A stretch of DNA of 64,000 nucleotides from Candidatus Nitrospira neomarina (GTDB lineage Bacteria > Nitrospirota > Nitrospiria > Nitrospirales > UBA8639): positions 4,209,001 through 4,273,000 of the forward strand of contig NZ_CP116968.1 of the NCBI RefSeq assembly GCF_032051675.1, given 5' to 3'. The notes below the pieces were generated by a model that was not told where the DNA came from, did not search any database, and saw nothing but the letters and a program-made list of their open reading frames with translations. The translations under genes were made by a program, and so were the position numbers. Positions 10,134-19,375 of the stretch are shown one piece after another (position 1 is the first letter of the stretch; each line of letters starts with the position of its first letter).

Positions 10134-10712
10134 ATGCAATTTTATGGTACGAGGACCATTTTAACTCTGCTTGTTTTAGGTATGGCCGTATTTATTGGAT
10201 ATCGTGTGGTGGATCACATGCAAACGCGAAGCCAAGAAACCACTTCTGTAACTTTAGAGGAGCAGCAAGGCGCGGATGCATGGATTCATGGGTTTACTTA
10301 CCGCCAAACTCGATCTGGATCCACAAAATGGGTTGTAAATGCGGACCAGGCAAAGGTGTTTGACAAAGAACATGTCGCTAAGTTGGAGACGGTTCAGGTG
10401 CGGCTTTTCGATAGTGCATTTCAGAAAGAACAATTGCGGATCACCTCTGAAGAAGGTGTCATGAATACTTCCAATAATGACTTTGAGCTAGTGAGTAAAA
10501 ACGAGAAAACCGTAATCACCTTTGAGTCTGGTTTTCAAGTATTTTCAGATAAATTGACCTGGAACGAACAAGCACGACAGATTTATACCACGGACCCAGT
10601 GACAATTAAGGGAGATGGGTTAATCATTACTGGAACAGGATTAGAGGGAGACGTGGATAAGAATGAATTTCATTTGCTCAAAAATGTTCGTGCTGAGGTG
10701 GTGTCGCCATAA
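10134..10712 (+). CDS. lptC: LPS export protein LptC
   Basis: Likely LptC, the bitopic inner-membrane protein that passes lipopolysaccharide from the LptBFG transporter to LptA. It has one N-terminal membrane helix (TILTLLVLGMAVFIGYRVV) and a periplasmic beta-jelly-roll region; FTYRQTRSGSTKWVVNADQA is typical. I choose ATG 10134 (192 aa) because the helix then begins close to the N-terminus. The frame extends to a TTG at 10059. The call is supported by lptA and lptB immediately downstream. Confidence 0.88.
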   Translation: MQFYGTRTILTLLVLGMAVFIGYRVVDHMQTRSQETTSVTLEEQQGADAWIHGFTYRQTRSGSTKWVVNADQAKVFDKEHVAKLETVQVRLFDSAFQKEQLRITSEEGVMNTSNNDFELVSKNEKTVITFESGFQVFSDKLTWNEQARQIYTTDPVTIKGDGLIITGTGLEGDVDKNEFHLLKNVRAEVVSP

Positions 10713-10741
10713 GAGTTTCGTCGCCGATCTCACTTGGGTGG

Positions 10742-11236
10742 TTGATATTCTGGCTAATTTTGGTTCTTGGTCCCATCATAGGAAGAGCAGAAGGGCCGAA
10801 AACCTCTACGGTCATTACTTCCAATACGATGACGGCCAGTAGCGAAAAAAACCAAGCGATTTTTAAGGGATCGGTCAAAATGGTTCAAGGCGAACTGGTA
10901 GTACATTCTGATGTGATGATCGTGTATTTTAAGGAAAAGGTAGCCTCAGATCTCTCTTCGTCCACACCTTCAGGAGCCAAATCAGAATCGGGGAAAGAAA
11001 TTAGTTATATTGAAGCAAAGGGTAAGGTTAGAATTGAAAAAGGGGAAAGTCGGGCTACTAGTCAACATGCTTTGTATTACAAAGCAGAGGAAAAGGTTAT
11101 TTTGACCGGATCTCCAGTGGCCTGGCAGGCCGGGACTAGAATTAGTGGTCCAAAGATGACTATGTTTTTAAAAGAAAACAGGAGCGTGGTGGAAGGTGGA
11201 ACTCAAGTGATTATTGAAGAATCAGAGCAAAATTGA
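10742..11236 (+). CDS. lptA: LPS export periplasmic protein LptA (OstA-like)
   Basis: Likely LptA, which forms the periplasmic bridge for lipopolysaccharide. The 164-aa protein has a short N-terminal hydrophobic signal (FWLILVLGPIIGRA). The OstA-type beta-strand repeats follow: NTMTASSEKNQAIFKGSVK, then GKVRIEKGESRATSQHALYY, with VILTGSPVAW. The start appears to be TTG at 10742, as no ATG or GTG fits better. It lies 29 bases after lptC and is followed by lptB. Confidence 0.88.
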   Translation: MIFWLILVLGPIIGRAEGPKTSTVITSNTMTASSEKNQAIFKGSVKMVQGELVVHSDVMIVYFKEKVASDLSSSTPSGAKSESGKEISYIEAKGKVRIEKGESRATSQHALYYKAEEKVILTGSPVAWQAGTRISGPKMTMFLKENRSVVEGGTQVIIEESEQN

Positions 11237-11428
11237 AAATTGCAGGAGTGTCAAATTAGATTTATTGGGTCGTTCAGAATATTTCATAGTGCTCACAAAA
11301 ATTGTCTTTTAGATTATGACTGAAAAGGATGGGTCAACCAACAGATAGGATGACTGATGGTTGATCATCAAGTTGAGCACCAAAATTTGCTATGTTCAGT
11401 AACCGCACGATTGAATCAAGGAACTCCA

Positions 11429-12181
11429 ATGCCTGAAGCTCTGGCGAAGTCTCTTCACAAAATTTCTGCCAAAGATTTAAAAAAGAGTTTTAAGGGTCGT
11501 CAAGTCGTTAGAGGCGTCAGCTTGGAATTATTGGGAGGAGAAGTTGTCGGACTTCTTGGACCTAATGGTGCTGGTAAGACTACGATTTTCGATATGGTCG
11601 TAGGGCTCTGTCAACCAGATCATGGTGAAATTTTTCTCAACAACCATGAAATCACTGCCTTGCCGATGTATAAGCGGGCGAGGCGAGGCATTGGTTATTT
11701 ACCACAAGAAGCTTCAATTTTTCGGCGGCTCTCGGTGGAAGACAACGTGTTAGCTGTTTTGGAGACATTAGATCTTTCCACTTCTACCCGAAAAACCAGA
11801 TTAGATGAATTGTTAGAGGAATTGGATCTGACTCGGCTTCGAACGCATGGTTCCTTTACCCTTTCAGGTGGAGAACGTCGACGCTTGGAGATTACGCGAG
11901 CATTAGCTACGAACCCAAAATTTTTACTTCTAGATGAGCCTTTTGCCGGAATTGATCCCATTGCGGTGGGAGATATTCAAGATATTTTGACCAATTTAAA
12001 AAAGAAAAATATCGGCATTCTGATTACAGACCACAATGTCCAAGACACGCTTTCCATTACCGACCGAGCCTATATAATAAGCGAAGGAACCATTTTAGAA
12101 AGTGGTCCACCTGATGTCATTGTAAATAGTCCAAAAGCCAGGGCTGTCTACCTGGGCGAGCGCTTCAAAATGTTCCAATAA
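11429..12181 (+). CDS. lptB: LPS export ABC transporter ATP-binding protein LptB
   Basis: Encodes the ATPase of the Lpt exporter. Walker A (GPNGAGKTT), the signature (LSGGERRRLEITRAL), Walker B (FLLLDEPFAGIDP) and the switch histidine (ILITDHN) are all present. The start at ATG 11429 has AAGGA six bases upstream and gives 250 aa, close to the usual ~240. An upstream in-frame ATG at 11357 would add 24 residues with no family match. The membrane subunits LptF and LptG are not in this window. Confidence 0.94.
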   Translation: MPEALAKSLHKISAKDLKKSFKGRQVVRGVSLELLGGEVVGLLGPNGAGKTTIFDMVVGLCQPDHGEIFLNNHEITALPMYKRARRGIGYLPQEASIFRRLSVEDNVLAVLETLDLSTSTRKTRLDELLEELDLTRLRTHGSFTLSGGERRRLEITRALATNPKFLLLDEPFAGIDPIAVGDIQDILTNLKKKNIGILITDHNVQDTLSITDRAYIISEGTILESGPPDVIVNSPKARAVYLGERFKMFQ

Positions 12182-12201
12182 AGAGGAAGTGGGTTTCTGC
12201 A

Positions 12202-13719
12202 ATGGATCTTCGGTTAGACCTTCGGTTATCTCAAAAGTTGGTGATGACCCCACAACTGCAACAAGCGATTAAGCTGTTGCAACTCTCTCGTTTAGAGCTT
12301 CAGCAGGTGTTGGCTCAACACTTAGTAGAAAATCCTCTTTTAGAAGATTTGGCATTGGAATCCCTGGATGAAGAAGCCTCGGTGGGGGAGGAGCCTTCAG
12401 AGCGGGCGAAAGAGTCTGATGCCGAAAGTGAGGCTTCAGGTGAGGGCACAGAAATTCAACCCACCGTCAAGGAAGGTGAGCCATTGTCCTCCGAAGAGTG
12501 GGACAATATTTTAGGCAATGACTGGCGGCCTGCTCAGCGGGATGAAGCTTATTCGGGCGAAGAAGAATTTCCTTCATATGAGCAAACGCTTACCAAACCG
12601 ACTTCTCTTGAAGAGCATCTGGATTGGCAACTCCGTCTCTCTTCTCTCGCAGGGGATGACCGGGACATTGGCAGAATGATTATTGGCAATTTGGATGAAG
12701 ACGGGTATATGCGGGTGCCTCTTCCCGAATTAGCTGAGGACGCCAAATGCTCAGTTGAACATGTTGAAGAGGTGCTCCGTCAGATTCAGCAATTTGATCC
12801 TCCAGGTGTTGCGGCACGGGATTTAGCAGAATGTTTATTGATCCAACTGGATCATCTACAACATGATGAGACCGAATTCACCTCTCATCTGCATACGACG
12901 GTACCGATGAATGTGGTGGCTGCTATTTTGAAAGATCATTTAGTCGATCTTCAGAAAAAACGGTATCAGTCAGTGGCCAAAACATTGAACGTGACTTTGG
13001 ATGAAGTCTATGAAGCTGTTCGGGTGATAGAGAGTCTAGAGCCGAAGCCAGGGCGCCCCTATTTTTCGGATAGTAACTCGATTATTATTCCGGATGTCTA
13101 CGTCGTCAAGTATGAAGGGGAGTGGGTCGTGCTGTTGAATGATGATGGTCTCCCTCGATTGAGGATTAGTCCGTATTATCGGAGACTCCTTTCCCATTCA
13201 GGAGAAGATGCTGGGAACACGAAAAACTATCTTGAGGAGAAATTGAAAGGCGCACAATGGATTATCCGGAGCATTGATCAGCGTAACAAAACGATTGTGA
13301 AAGTCGTCAAGAGCCTTGTGAAGTTTCAAGAAGCGTTTTTGGAAAAAGGGGTTCAGTATCTTCGGCCATTAGTTTTGAAGCAGGTGGCCGAAGATGTGGG
13401 TATGCATGAGTCAACAATAAGCCGGGTGACGACCAATAAATATTTGCATTGCCCTCAGGGAATTCTTGAACTGAAATTCTTTTTTAATGCAGGGATTCAA
13501 AGGGCTGACAACCGTGGAGAGGATATGTCCTCTGTGACTGTTCGAGAGATGATTCGGGAGATGGTGGCACAAGAAGATGCAGCCAATCCGTTGAAAGATC
13601 AGGAAATCGTCTCCAGGCTCCGTCATAAAAATATCTTAATTGCTCGTCGAACTGTAGCGAAATATCGAGCTGAATTACATATTGCTTCTGCTAGCCAACG
13701 AAAGCGAATACCCACGTAA
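12202..13719 (+). CDS. rpoN: RNA polymerase sigma-54 factor
   Basis: Encodes sigma-54 (505 aa), which directs RNAP to -24/-12 promoters and requires AAA+ activators. Region I is visible at residues 1-50 (LRLSQKLVMTPQLQQAIKLL). It is followed by an acidic variable region, the core-binding domain, the helix-turn-helix around HESTISRVTTNKYL, and the RpoN box ARRTVAKYR near residues 481-489. It follows lptB after 20 bases, the usual lptB-rpoN arrangement. Confidence 0.97.
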   Translation: MDLRLDLRLSQKLVMTPQLQQAIKLLQLSRLELQQVLAQHLVENPLLEDLALESLDEEASVGEEPSERAKESDAESEASGEGTEIQPTVKEGEPLSSEEWDNILGNDWRPAQRDEAYSGEEEFPSYEQTLTKPTSLEEHLDWQLRLSSLAGDDRDIGRMIIGNLDEDGYMRVPLPELAEDAKCSVEHVEEVLRQIQQFDPPGVAARDLAECLLIQLDHLQHDETEFTSHLHTTVPMNVVAAILKDHLVDLQKKRYQSVAKTLNVTLDEVYEAVRVIESLEPKPGRPYFSDSNSIIIPDVYVVKYEGEWVVLLNDDGLPRLRISPYYRRLLSHSGEDAGNTKNYLEEKLKGAQWIIRSIDQRNKTIVKVVKSLVKFQEAFLEKGVQYLRPLVLKQVAEDVGMHESTISRVTTNKYLHCPQGILELKFFFNAGIQRADNRGEDMSSVTVREMIREMVAQEDAANPLKDQEIVSRLRHKNILIARRTVAKYRAELHIASASQRKRIPT

Positions 13720-13825
13720 TTTTATACAGCGGACTTCAGGCCTTAGACCCAATTGTGAATATTCCAAAAAATGGTTCTCATTGAGTTTCTGGTTCCTGCT
13801 AACCTAAGGATCAAAGAGTGGGTCC

Positions 13826-14770
13826 ATGCCCGATGATTGTGAAAGCGTCATGATGCCGAAGGAAATACCTGAATCTTCTTTGAAAAGCGATCCGTTGCCT
13901 CTTCAATTGATGATGGTGACGGGGACATCGGGATCTGGCAAGACCCAAGCTTTGAAGTGTTTGGAAGATTTAGGCTTTTTCTGTGTTGATAATCTTCCGC
14001 CGGCCTTATTTCAAAAATTCACTGAATTGTGTGTCCAGCCAGACAAAGACGTGAAGAAGGTGGCCTTGGGAATTGATATTCGTGAGCGGGCTTTTTTTGA
14101 AGATTTATTGAGCAATCTTGAAGCCTTGCAAAGTGATGGCTGTCACGTTGAATTGCTCTTTTTAGAGGCACAGGATGATATATTAGTCAGGCGTTTTTCT
14201 GAATCACGGCGCCCGCATCCTTTACTCCCACATCGGCCGATTATTGAGGGAATTCAATTAGAGCGTGAACGGTTACAAAGCCTTCGGGCTAGAGCCCATC
14301 GCGTCCTGGATACGTCAGAATTTTCCGTCCACGACCTTAAAGCCTGGATCATTAAACATTATCGAGAACGGGGTGAAGGACAATCCCTGAAAATTAGTTT
14401 CATGAGTTTTGGCTATAAATTCGGGGTGCCCTTCGATGTGGACATGGTATTTGATGTTCGATTTCTTCGCAATCCTCATTTCGTGCCTGACCTTCAGCCA
14501 TTAACGGGGGAACACCCCGATATTCAACGCTTTGTCTTGGACACGAGGGAAGCTAAGGTTTTTCTCGAGCACTTGAAGGAATTATTTACTTTTTTGTTGC
14601 CATTGTTCGAAAGGGAACAACGAAGTTATGTCACCGTTGCTTTCGGGTGTACGGGCGGGCGGCATCGTTCGGTGGCGATCGTCCTAAGCATGAAAGATAC
14701 TTTGAAAACATTGGGCTATGACGTCACGATTCACCATCGAGAAATTTCAAAAGAGGCTACACCAGGGTAG
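13826..14770 (+). CDS. rapZ: RNase adapter / nucleotide-binding protein RapZ (YvcJ family)
   Basis: A P-loop protein of the RapZ/YvcJ family. In enterobacteria it controls glucosamine-6-phosphate synthase through a small RNA; in other phyla the role is less clear. Walker A GTSGSGKT is at residues 33-40, then the family motif LGFFCVDNLPPAL. The C-terminal binding region contains SFGYKFGVPFDVDMVFDVRFL and FGCTGGRHRSVAI. At 314 aa it has about 28 extra N-terminal residues. The hpf and ptsN genes that often separate rpoN and rapZ are absent. Confidence 0.92.
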   Translation: MPDDCESVMMPKEIPESSLKSDPLPLQLMMVTGTSGSGKTQALKCLEDLGFFCVDNLPPALFQKFTELCVQPDKDVKKVALGIDIRERAFFEDLLSNLEALQSDGCHVELLFLEAQDDILVRRFSESRRPHPLLPHRPIIEGIQLERERLQSLRARAHRVLDTSEFSVHDLKAWIIKHYRERGEGQSLKISFMSFGYKFGVPFDVDMVFDVRFLRNPHFVPDLQPLTGEHPDIQRFVLDTREAKVFLEHLKELFTFLLPLFEREQRSYVTVAFGCTGGRHRSVAIVLSMKDTLKTLGYDVTIHHREISKEATPG

Positions 14771-15100
14771 TTTCCTTTCTTCCTTCAGTAGACTTTTCGC
14801 CAGAATCAGTTCCTATAATTTCAGAGTTTTCTTTATTTAACATCTATTTTGTAGTCTATTTCTGAAACAAAGATTCTGACCCCTCATCAAGCAGTCTTGA
14901 ATCATCGAGCCATTCCTAATATAAGAGGAATGCAACTCGTGGTGTCCTGCTGACATATTGTGAATACCTCCAGGGAAAACGAATAATAAATCTAGGTAAA
15001 AATATGACATCATATTGGGGGATGGCATTTACAGGGAAAATCCCGATAAAACCCCATTGAGGTCAAGAGCCCTTTGCCGATTATTGTTGGACTGAAAAAG
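14771..15100 (+). other. Intergenic region between rapZ and pilM
   Basis: No gene is visible in these 330 bases. An imperfect inverted repeat lies at 14906-14939 (CGAG and CATTCCT on the left, AGGAATG and CTCG on the right, eight-base loop), without a T-run. No convincing -24/-12 or -35/-10 promoter stands out, although the region presumably holds the pil promoter. Confidence 0.4.
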
Positions 15101-16168
15101 ATGAACACAGTCTGGGGAGGCATTAGAGAAAGGGTCCGAGGATTTTCGTGGAAAAGCCAGAATGTAACAGGCGTGGATGTAGGGTCTCGAGTGTTGAAGG
15201 CGGTGACTCTACAGCCGGGCCATACCTCCCCTATCCTAAAGGGTATTGTGTTTGAATCGCTTCCCTTTACACCTAATCCAAATTCTCAAACAGATCTTGA
15301 GGATGACCGACAACTAGTCCAATTTCTTCGAAGACAGTTATCCCCTTTTCCCCGTGCGGTGGGGATTACGGTTTCGAGTCCCCACGTCTTGTTAAAGAGA
15401 CTGGCACTTCCCTATATGTCGGAAAAGGATCTTCGAGAACACCTAGCTTTGGAGCTTGACCGGTATATTCCGCTTGATGTTCAAGGTGCGGTTTGGGACG
15501 TGTATCGACACAAAGATTCTGATGCCCTGGACAACGAAAAAGTTCAGACATTTCTCGTCGTAGCAAAAAAAGAATTCATAGAGGCGCGAATGCGGCAATT
15601 TGAAGGGCAAGGGATGCACGTCCATTTTGTCGATGTGGATGCCTTTTCACTGGTGAATATGGTTGCTTACAACTATGGCCATGACGGAACGTGGATGATT
15701 ATTCATCTAGGACCAACCGGCATTCTCTCGGTGATGATGGAAAAGGGGCGTCTTGTGCATATGCATCAAGTATCCTACGAGGTCGAGTGGTATGGAGACC
15801 TGCTTGACAGGGTGCAAGCGGCTGCATGGGCGGATGATGGTCTTAAGTTAGGTGCCTCGGAAACTCTACTTCTTGAACAATTTTTCAAGGAAACGATTCA
15901 GCAGGTCATCGAAAGTATCAAGTATGCTTCAGAAGGAACTGACATGGGAGTGGTGCAGGGCGTGATGCTGTCAGGAGGATATTCGATGCTGGAGGGACTT
16001 CAATCGAGACTCGCTGATTCATTGCACGTCTCTGTAACCCTGGTTGACCCGTTTAAAAAAATCAAAGTCCCTCAGGAGATGCAACAGGATTCTTGCTTTC
16101 AAAAAGCTTTGCCGTTATTTGGTGTTGCGGTTGGAGCGGCATTGCGTGGGGCAATCCCTCATGATTGA
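15101..16168 (+). CDS. pilM: Type IV pilus assembly ATPase-like protein PilM
   Basis: Encodes the actin-like cytoplasmic protein of the type IV pilus alignment complex. The N-terminal nucleotide-binding motif GVDVGSRVLKAVTL and ALELDRYIPLD (with later GVMLSGGYSMLEGL) fit PilM. It binds the short N-terminal tail of PilN. I use ATG 15101 (355 aa); the frame is open to a TTG at 15074. The gene overlaps pilN by eight bases and leads the pilMNOP cluster. Confidence 0.92.
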   Translation: MNTVWGGIRERVRGFSWKSQNVTGVDVGSRVLKAVTLQPGHTSPILKGIVFESLPFTPNPNSQTDLEDDRQLVQFLRRQLSPFPRAVGITVSSPHVLLKRLALPYMSEKDLREHLALELDRYIPLDVQGAVWDVYRHKDSDALDNEKVQTFLVVAKKEFIEARMRQFEGQGMHVHFVDVDAFSLVNMVAYNYGHDGTWMIIHLGPTGILSVMMEKGRLVHMHQVSYEVEWYGDLLDRVQAAAWADDGLKLGASETLLLEQFFKETIQQVIESIKYASEGTDMGVVQGVMLSGGYSMLEGLQSRLADSLHVSVTLVDPFKKIKVPQEMQQDSCFQKALPLFGVAVGAALRGAIPHD

Positions 16169-16724
16169 AATTAATTTGGCTCGTTCACTTCAGCGGAAAG
16201 TTAATCCCCATGAGAATTCACGACTGTTTTGTTGGCTAGTGGGTGTGGCGGTATTTGTGGGATTTGGAGTGGCGAGTTGGTGGTGGACACAATCTTTGCA
16301 AGAACAAGTTGAGGCCTTGTTTCAAGAAAAAACAATCAAAATGCAGGATCTTGCCCAGATAAAGGAAAGCCTCGATAAATTGCAGCGTTTTAATGAACAA
16401 AAAGTCCTCCTTATGACCTTTATCGAGCAGCTCAGTGATCAGGAGAGAGAAAAGGCTTGGCCGGTGAAATTGCTGAATGGAGTCAGTCGAAATGTTGAAA
16501 ATCTAGATATCTGGTTGGAGCGGGTACAACTTGAATCACGGGTGGTGGAATTGCGGGGACAATCATTGGCACTAGAAGATATCGGTAAATTTATGGAGGG
16601 ATTGGAGAATGATGGAATAATCGTGCGTTTACCTGTGGTGGAAATTCTTGATCACCCAGGAGGAGAATCAGACGTTTTTCCCTTTCTGATTCGTTTTGTA
16701 TGGGATCAACAGGTGACTACATGA
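16161..16724 (+). CDS. pilN: Type IV pilus assembly protein PilN
   Basis: Encodes a bitopic membrane protein of 187 aa. The N-terminus MIEINLARS is the PilM-binding motif (usual form INLLP). One membrane helix follows at about residues 22-42, then a coiled-coil stretch and a periplasmic ferredoxin-like domain with VELRGQSLALEDIGKFMEGLE. ATG 16161 overlaps the pilM stop, which decides the start even though the frame is open upstream inside pilM. Confidence 0.92.
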   Translation: MIEINLARSLQRKVNPHENSRLFCWLVGVAVFVGFGVASWWWTQSLQEQVEALFQEKTIKMQDLAQIKESLDKLQRFNEQKVLLMTFIEQLSDQEREKAWPVKLLNGVSRNVENLDIWLERVQLESRVVELRGQSLALEDIGKFMEGLENDGIIVRLPVVEILDHPGGESDVFPFLIRFVWDQQVTT

Positions 16725-17314
16725 TGGCACAGTGGAAGTCATTATCCCTTTGGTGTCGATTCGGTTTCCTGGTTGGAGTAATCCTGGTTTGTCTTTTGGG
16801 TATTCACTTTGTGATGTGGGATACGATGAATAACTCAATTAAGCAGTTGCAGGAGGAAGTTTCTCGTCTAGCTCAGGAGAGTCGAGGACTCACCAAAAAA
16901 ACACAATCACTGAATACTATAGAGAAGGAAGTCAACAGCTTGCGTGATGATTTAGCCACTCGAATTCAACAATTTCCTGAAAATATTGAATCAAGGATTT
17001 TTCGAAGGGATGTCATCGAAATTGCGAAACGAAGGAATGTGACTGTTCGGGTGTGGAAACCTGAACGTCCTTTGACCGAGCTTCCGCATTCTGAATTTTC
17101 GATACCCATTGCCCTTAGAGTAGAAGGGAATTTCCAGGGGACCGTTCAATTTTTGGATGACTTGCGACAGCTTGCATGGGTGGAACGTATTCCTTCCATT
17201 ACCCTGGCCGGAAGGCCAGACAACGAGCATTCACCTCTCGTCAGCACGAATCTGGTGATGCACGGGTTAACTCCCTTAGGTATTGAACATGTTCAGCAGC
17301 TGCTTAAAACTTAA
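16721..17314 (+). CDS. pilO: Type IV pilus assembly protein PilO
   Basis: Encodes the partner of PilN in the inner-membrane alignment complex (197 aa). It has one helix near the N-terminus (FGFLVGVILVCLLGIHFVMW), a coiled coil of about 45 residues, and a periplasmic domain with ALRVEGNFQGTVQFLDDLRQL typical of PilO. The start overlaps the pilN stop as ATGA, which supports coupling. Confidence 0.92.
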   Translation: MMAQWKSLSLWCRFGFLVGVILVCLLGIHFVMWDTMNNSIKQLQEEVSRLAQESRGLTKKTQSLNTIEKEVNSLRDDLATRIQQFPENIESRIFRRDVIEIAKRRNVTVRVWKPERPLTELPHSEFSIPIALRVEGNFQGTVQFLDDLRQLAWVERIPSITLAGRPDNEHSPLVSTNLVMHGLTPLGIEHVQQLLKT

Positions 17315-17384
17315 TCGATCCCCTCAATGTCAGGCGGGATTGCGAATTATTGGAGCCATAGATACTCGAAGCAGGGTCTCCACA

Positions 17385-17900
17385 ATGTCTGCCTACTTGA
17401 GAGGATTCGGGTGCTGCTCGATTTGTGTGTGGATTGTGCTTAATTGGTGGGGGGGGATGGGAGTATTGGCTGCGGAAGGCACTTCCTCATCGACTTCTTA
17501 CCTAAACAGGCAAGTTAACCCCAGCCTAATTGAGGACAATTCCCGACGGAATGACGGGAGTCGACGAGACCCTTTCAAGCGGATACCTCAGCCGCGTCTG
17601 TCAACTCCTAAAGTTACGGCGCCATCCGAAAAGGACTCGAAAATTGTTCCTTTGCCGAATAATCCGGATTGGAGACTTCTCGGTGTGATTCATGGTCGAG
17701 ATGGGCATCAGGCGATCATTCAAGTATCTCCATCGAAGCGAGTGCTAGTCCAAACGGGATCTGAACTTGCTCGATCAGGATGGACAATTAAGACCATCAG
17801 TGAGGAGGAGGTGCTACTTGAATACCTCTCCTCAGCCCCCTCAATGAAGGAGGCTTCCTCGCCAAGAACCTTCATCCTTTCCTTTCCCACCATCAAATAA
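17385..17900 (+). CDS. pilP: Type IV pilus lipoprotein-like protein PilP
   Basis: Probably PilP, the periplasmic protein that connects PilNO to the secretin PilQ. From ATG 17385 (171 aa) it has a hydrophobic N-terminal signal with cysteines but no perfect lipobox. The C-terminal domain has RDPFKR, then WRLLGVIHGRDGHQAIIQVS and VLVQTGSELARSGWTIKTI, the PilP beta-sandwich pattern. The frame is open to 17283 inside pilO, but that part lacks a signal. No pilQ follows; aroC comes next. Confidence 0.85.
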   Translation: MSAYLRGFGCCSICVWIVLNWWGGMGVLAAEGTSSSTSYLNRQVNPSLIEDNSRRNDGSRRDPFKRIPQPRLSTPKVTAPSEKDSKIVPLPNNPDWRLLGVIHGRDGHQAIIQVSPSKRVLVQTGSELARSGWTIKTISEEEVLLEYLSSAPSMKEASSPRTFILSFPTIK

Positions 17901-18135
17901 TCATTATGAATATTCTGGTTGAGAAAGCCTGAAAAAACCTTCATAATCTGTACCCTAAAAGTCCGGCGGGGACTCGTTGACTCGTTCCACAAGGGGAGCT
18001 GGTGATTGATCACTATCCGTATCCCTAGGCTACAGCTAAAGGCTTGGGTAGATCGTCCTGGTCAGTAAGGTGGGGAACTTCTTCAGAGGGAACATACTAC
18101 CGCCATGAGTAATTAATGAGCCAAAAAGGAATGCC

Positions 18136-19296
18136 ATGTTGCGATATTTGAATGCGGGGGAATCTCATGGAAGAGGTCTAATGGCTGTGGTAGAAGGGGT
18201 TCCGTCTGGATTACCGGTCACGGCCGAAGGGATTAATGTGGATTTGATTCGCCGACAGGGGGGATATGGGCGTGGAGGTCGGATGCGAATTGAAAAGGAC
18301 CGGATTGAATTTATTTGTGGAGTTCGAAAAGGGAAAACGTTGGGAAATCCGCTAGGACTGTTGATCTGGAATAAGGATTGGGAAAACTGGAAAGACATCA
18401 TGGCGTCCGAACCTGGTCCCCCTTCCACTGAACGAGTGGTGACTCGTCCACGGCCGGGTCATGCAGATTTGGTTGGAGCCATCAAATATGGTCATAGCGA
18501 TATCCGCAATGTGCTGGAAAAGGCCAGTGCCAGAGAAACAGCGATTAGGGTGGCCATTGGTGGCGTGGCAAAATCGTTGCTAGCCGAGTTTGACATGCGA
18601 GTGGTCAGTTATACGATGGACATTGGAGGGGTTACGGCTCCCAGTCCGAATGATCCGTTGATGGCGTATGAACATGCAGAACAATCTGAGGTGCGATGCC
18701 ATGACCCTGAGACGGCCAAAAAAATGATTGAACAGATTCGGGCAGCCAAGCATAAAGGAGATTCCTTAGGCGGCATTTTTGAGGTTGTGGTTACGAACGT
18801 ACCGATCGGGCTGGGGACCTATGCTCAATGGGATCGGCGCCTAAGTGCTCGCTTGGCATTTGCTGCGATGAGTATTCAAGCGATGAAGGGCGTAGAAATT
18901 GGAATGGGATTTGAGTCGGCCCGCCGTTTTGGATCTGAAGTGCATGACGATATTTATTTCGACAAAGCCACAGGACAATTTACCAGAAAATCGAACAATG
19001 CCGGTGGGTTGGAAGGCGGCATTACGAATGGGCAACCGATTATTCTACGAGTGGCCATGAAACCCATCGCGACTCTCTATACTCCCAAAGACAGCGTGGA
19101 CATCGAAACAAAAGAACCGTTTGAGGCCACGGTGGAGCGCTCAGATATTTGTACTGTTCCGGCTGCCGGCGTCGTGGGCGAAGCCGTGATTGCCTATGAA
19201 ATGGCCAATGCCCTGATTGAAAAATTTGGTGGAGATACGTTGGATGAAATGAAAAGAAACTTTGAGGCTTATCAAGAGTATGTCCGCACGTTTTAA
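18136..19296 (+). CDS. aroC: Chorismate synthase
   Basis: Converts 5-enolpyruvylshikimate-3-phosphate to chorismate using reduced FMN, the last shikimate step. The 386-aa protein opens with LRYLNAGESHGRGLMAVVEG and carries RPRPGHADLVGAIKYGHSDIRNVLEKASARETA in full (split here only by notation), plus NNAGGLEGGITNGQP. It follows pilP after 235 bases that hold no visible gene. aroB lies 79 bases downstream, so the two shikimate genes are probably cotranscribed. Confidence 0.97.
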   Translation: MLRYLNAGESHGRGLMAVVEGVPSGLPVTAEGINVDLIRRQGGYGRGGRMRIEKDRIEFICGVRKGKTLGNPLGLLIWNKDWENWKDIMASEPGPPSTERVVTRPRPGHADLVGAIKYGHSDIRNVLEKASARETAIRVAIGGVAKSLLAEFDMRVVSYTMDIGGVTAPSPNDPLMAYEHAEQSEVRCHDPETAKKMIEQIRAAKHKGDSLGGIFEVVVTNVPIGLGTYAQWDRRLSARLAFAAMSIQAMKGVEIGMGFESARRFGSEVHDDIYFDKATGQFTRKSNNAGGLEGGITNGQPIILRVAMKPIATLYTPKDSVDIETKEPFEATVERSDICTVPAAGVVGEAVIAYEMANALIEKFGGDTLDEMKRNFEAYQEYVRTF

Positions 19297-19375
19297 TCCT
19301 CTTGCCCTTAACTCCTCGCGTGGAAGGTTTCTATTGTTTCTTGGAATAAACCTGGTTTGTGGTGACTTCCGCTAG

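Noticed and set aside
14906-14939. Terminator or operator upstream of pilM
   Set aside because: The dyad is imperfect, has no T-run and does not fit sigma-54 or known operator patterns.
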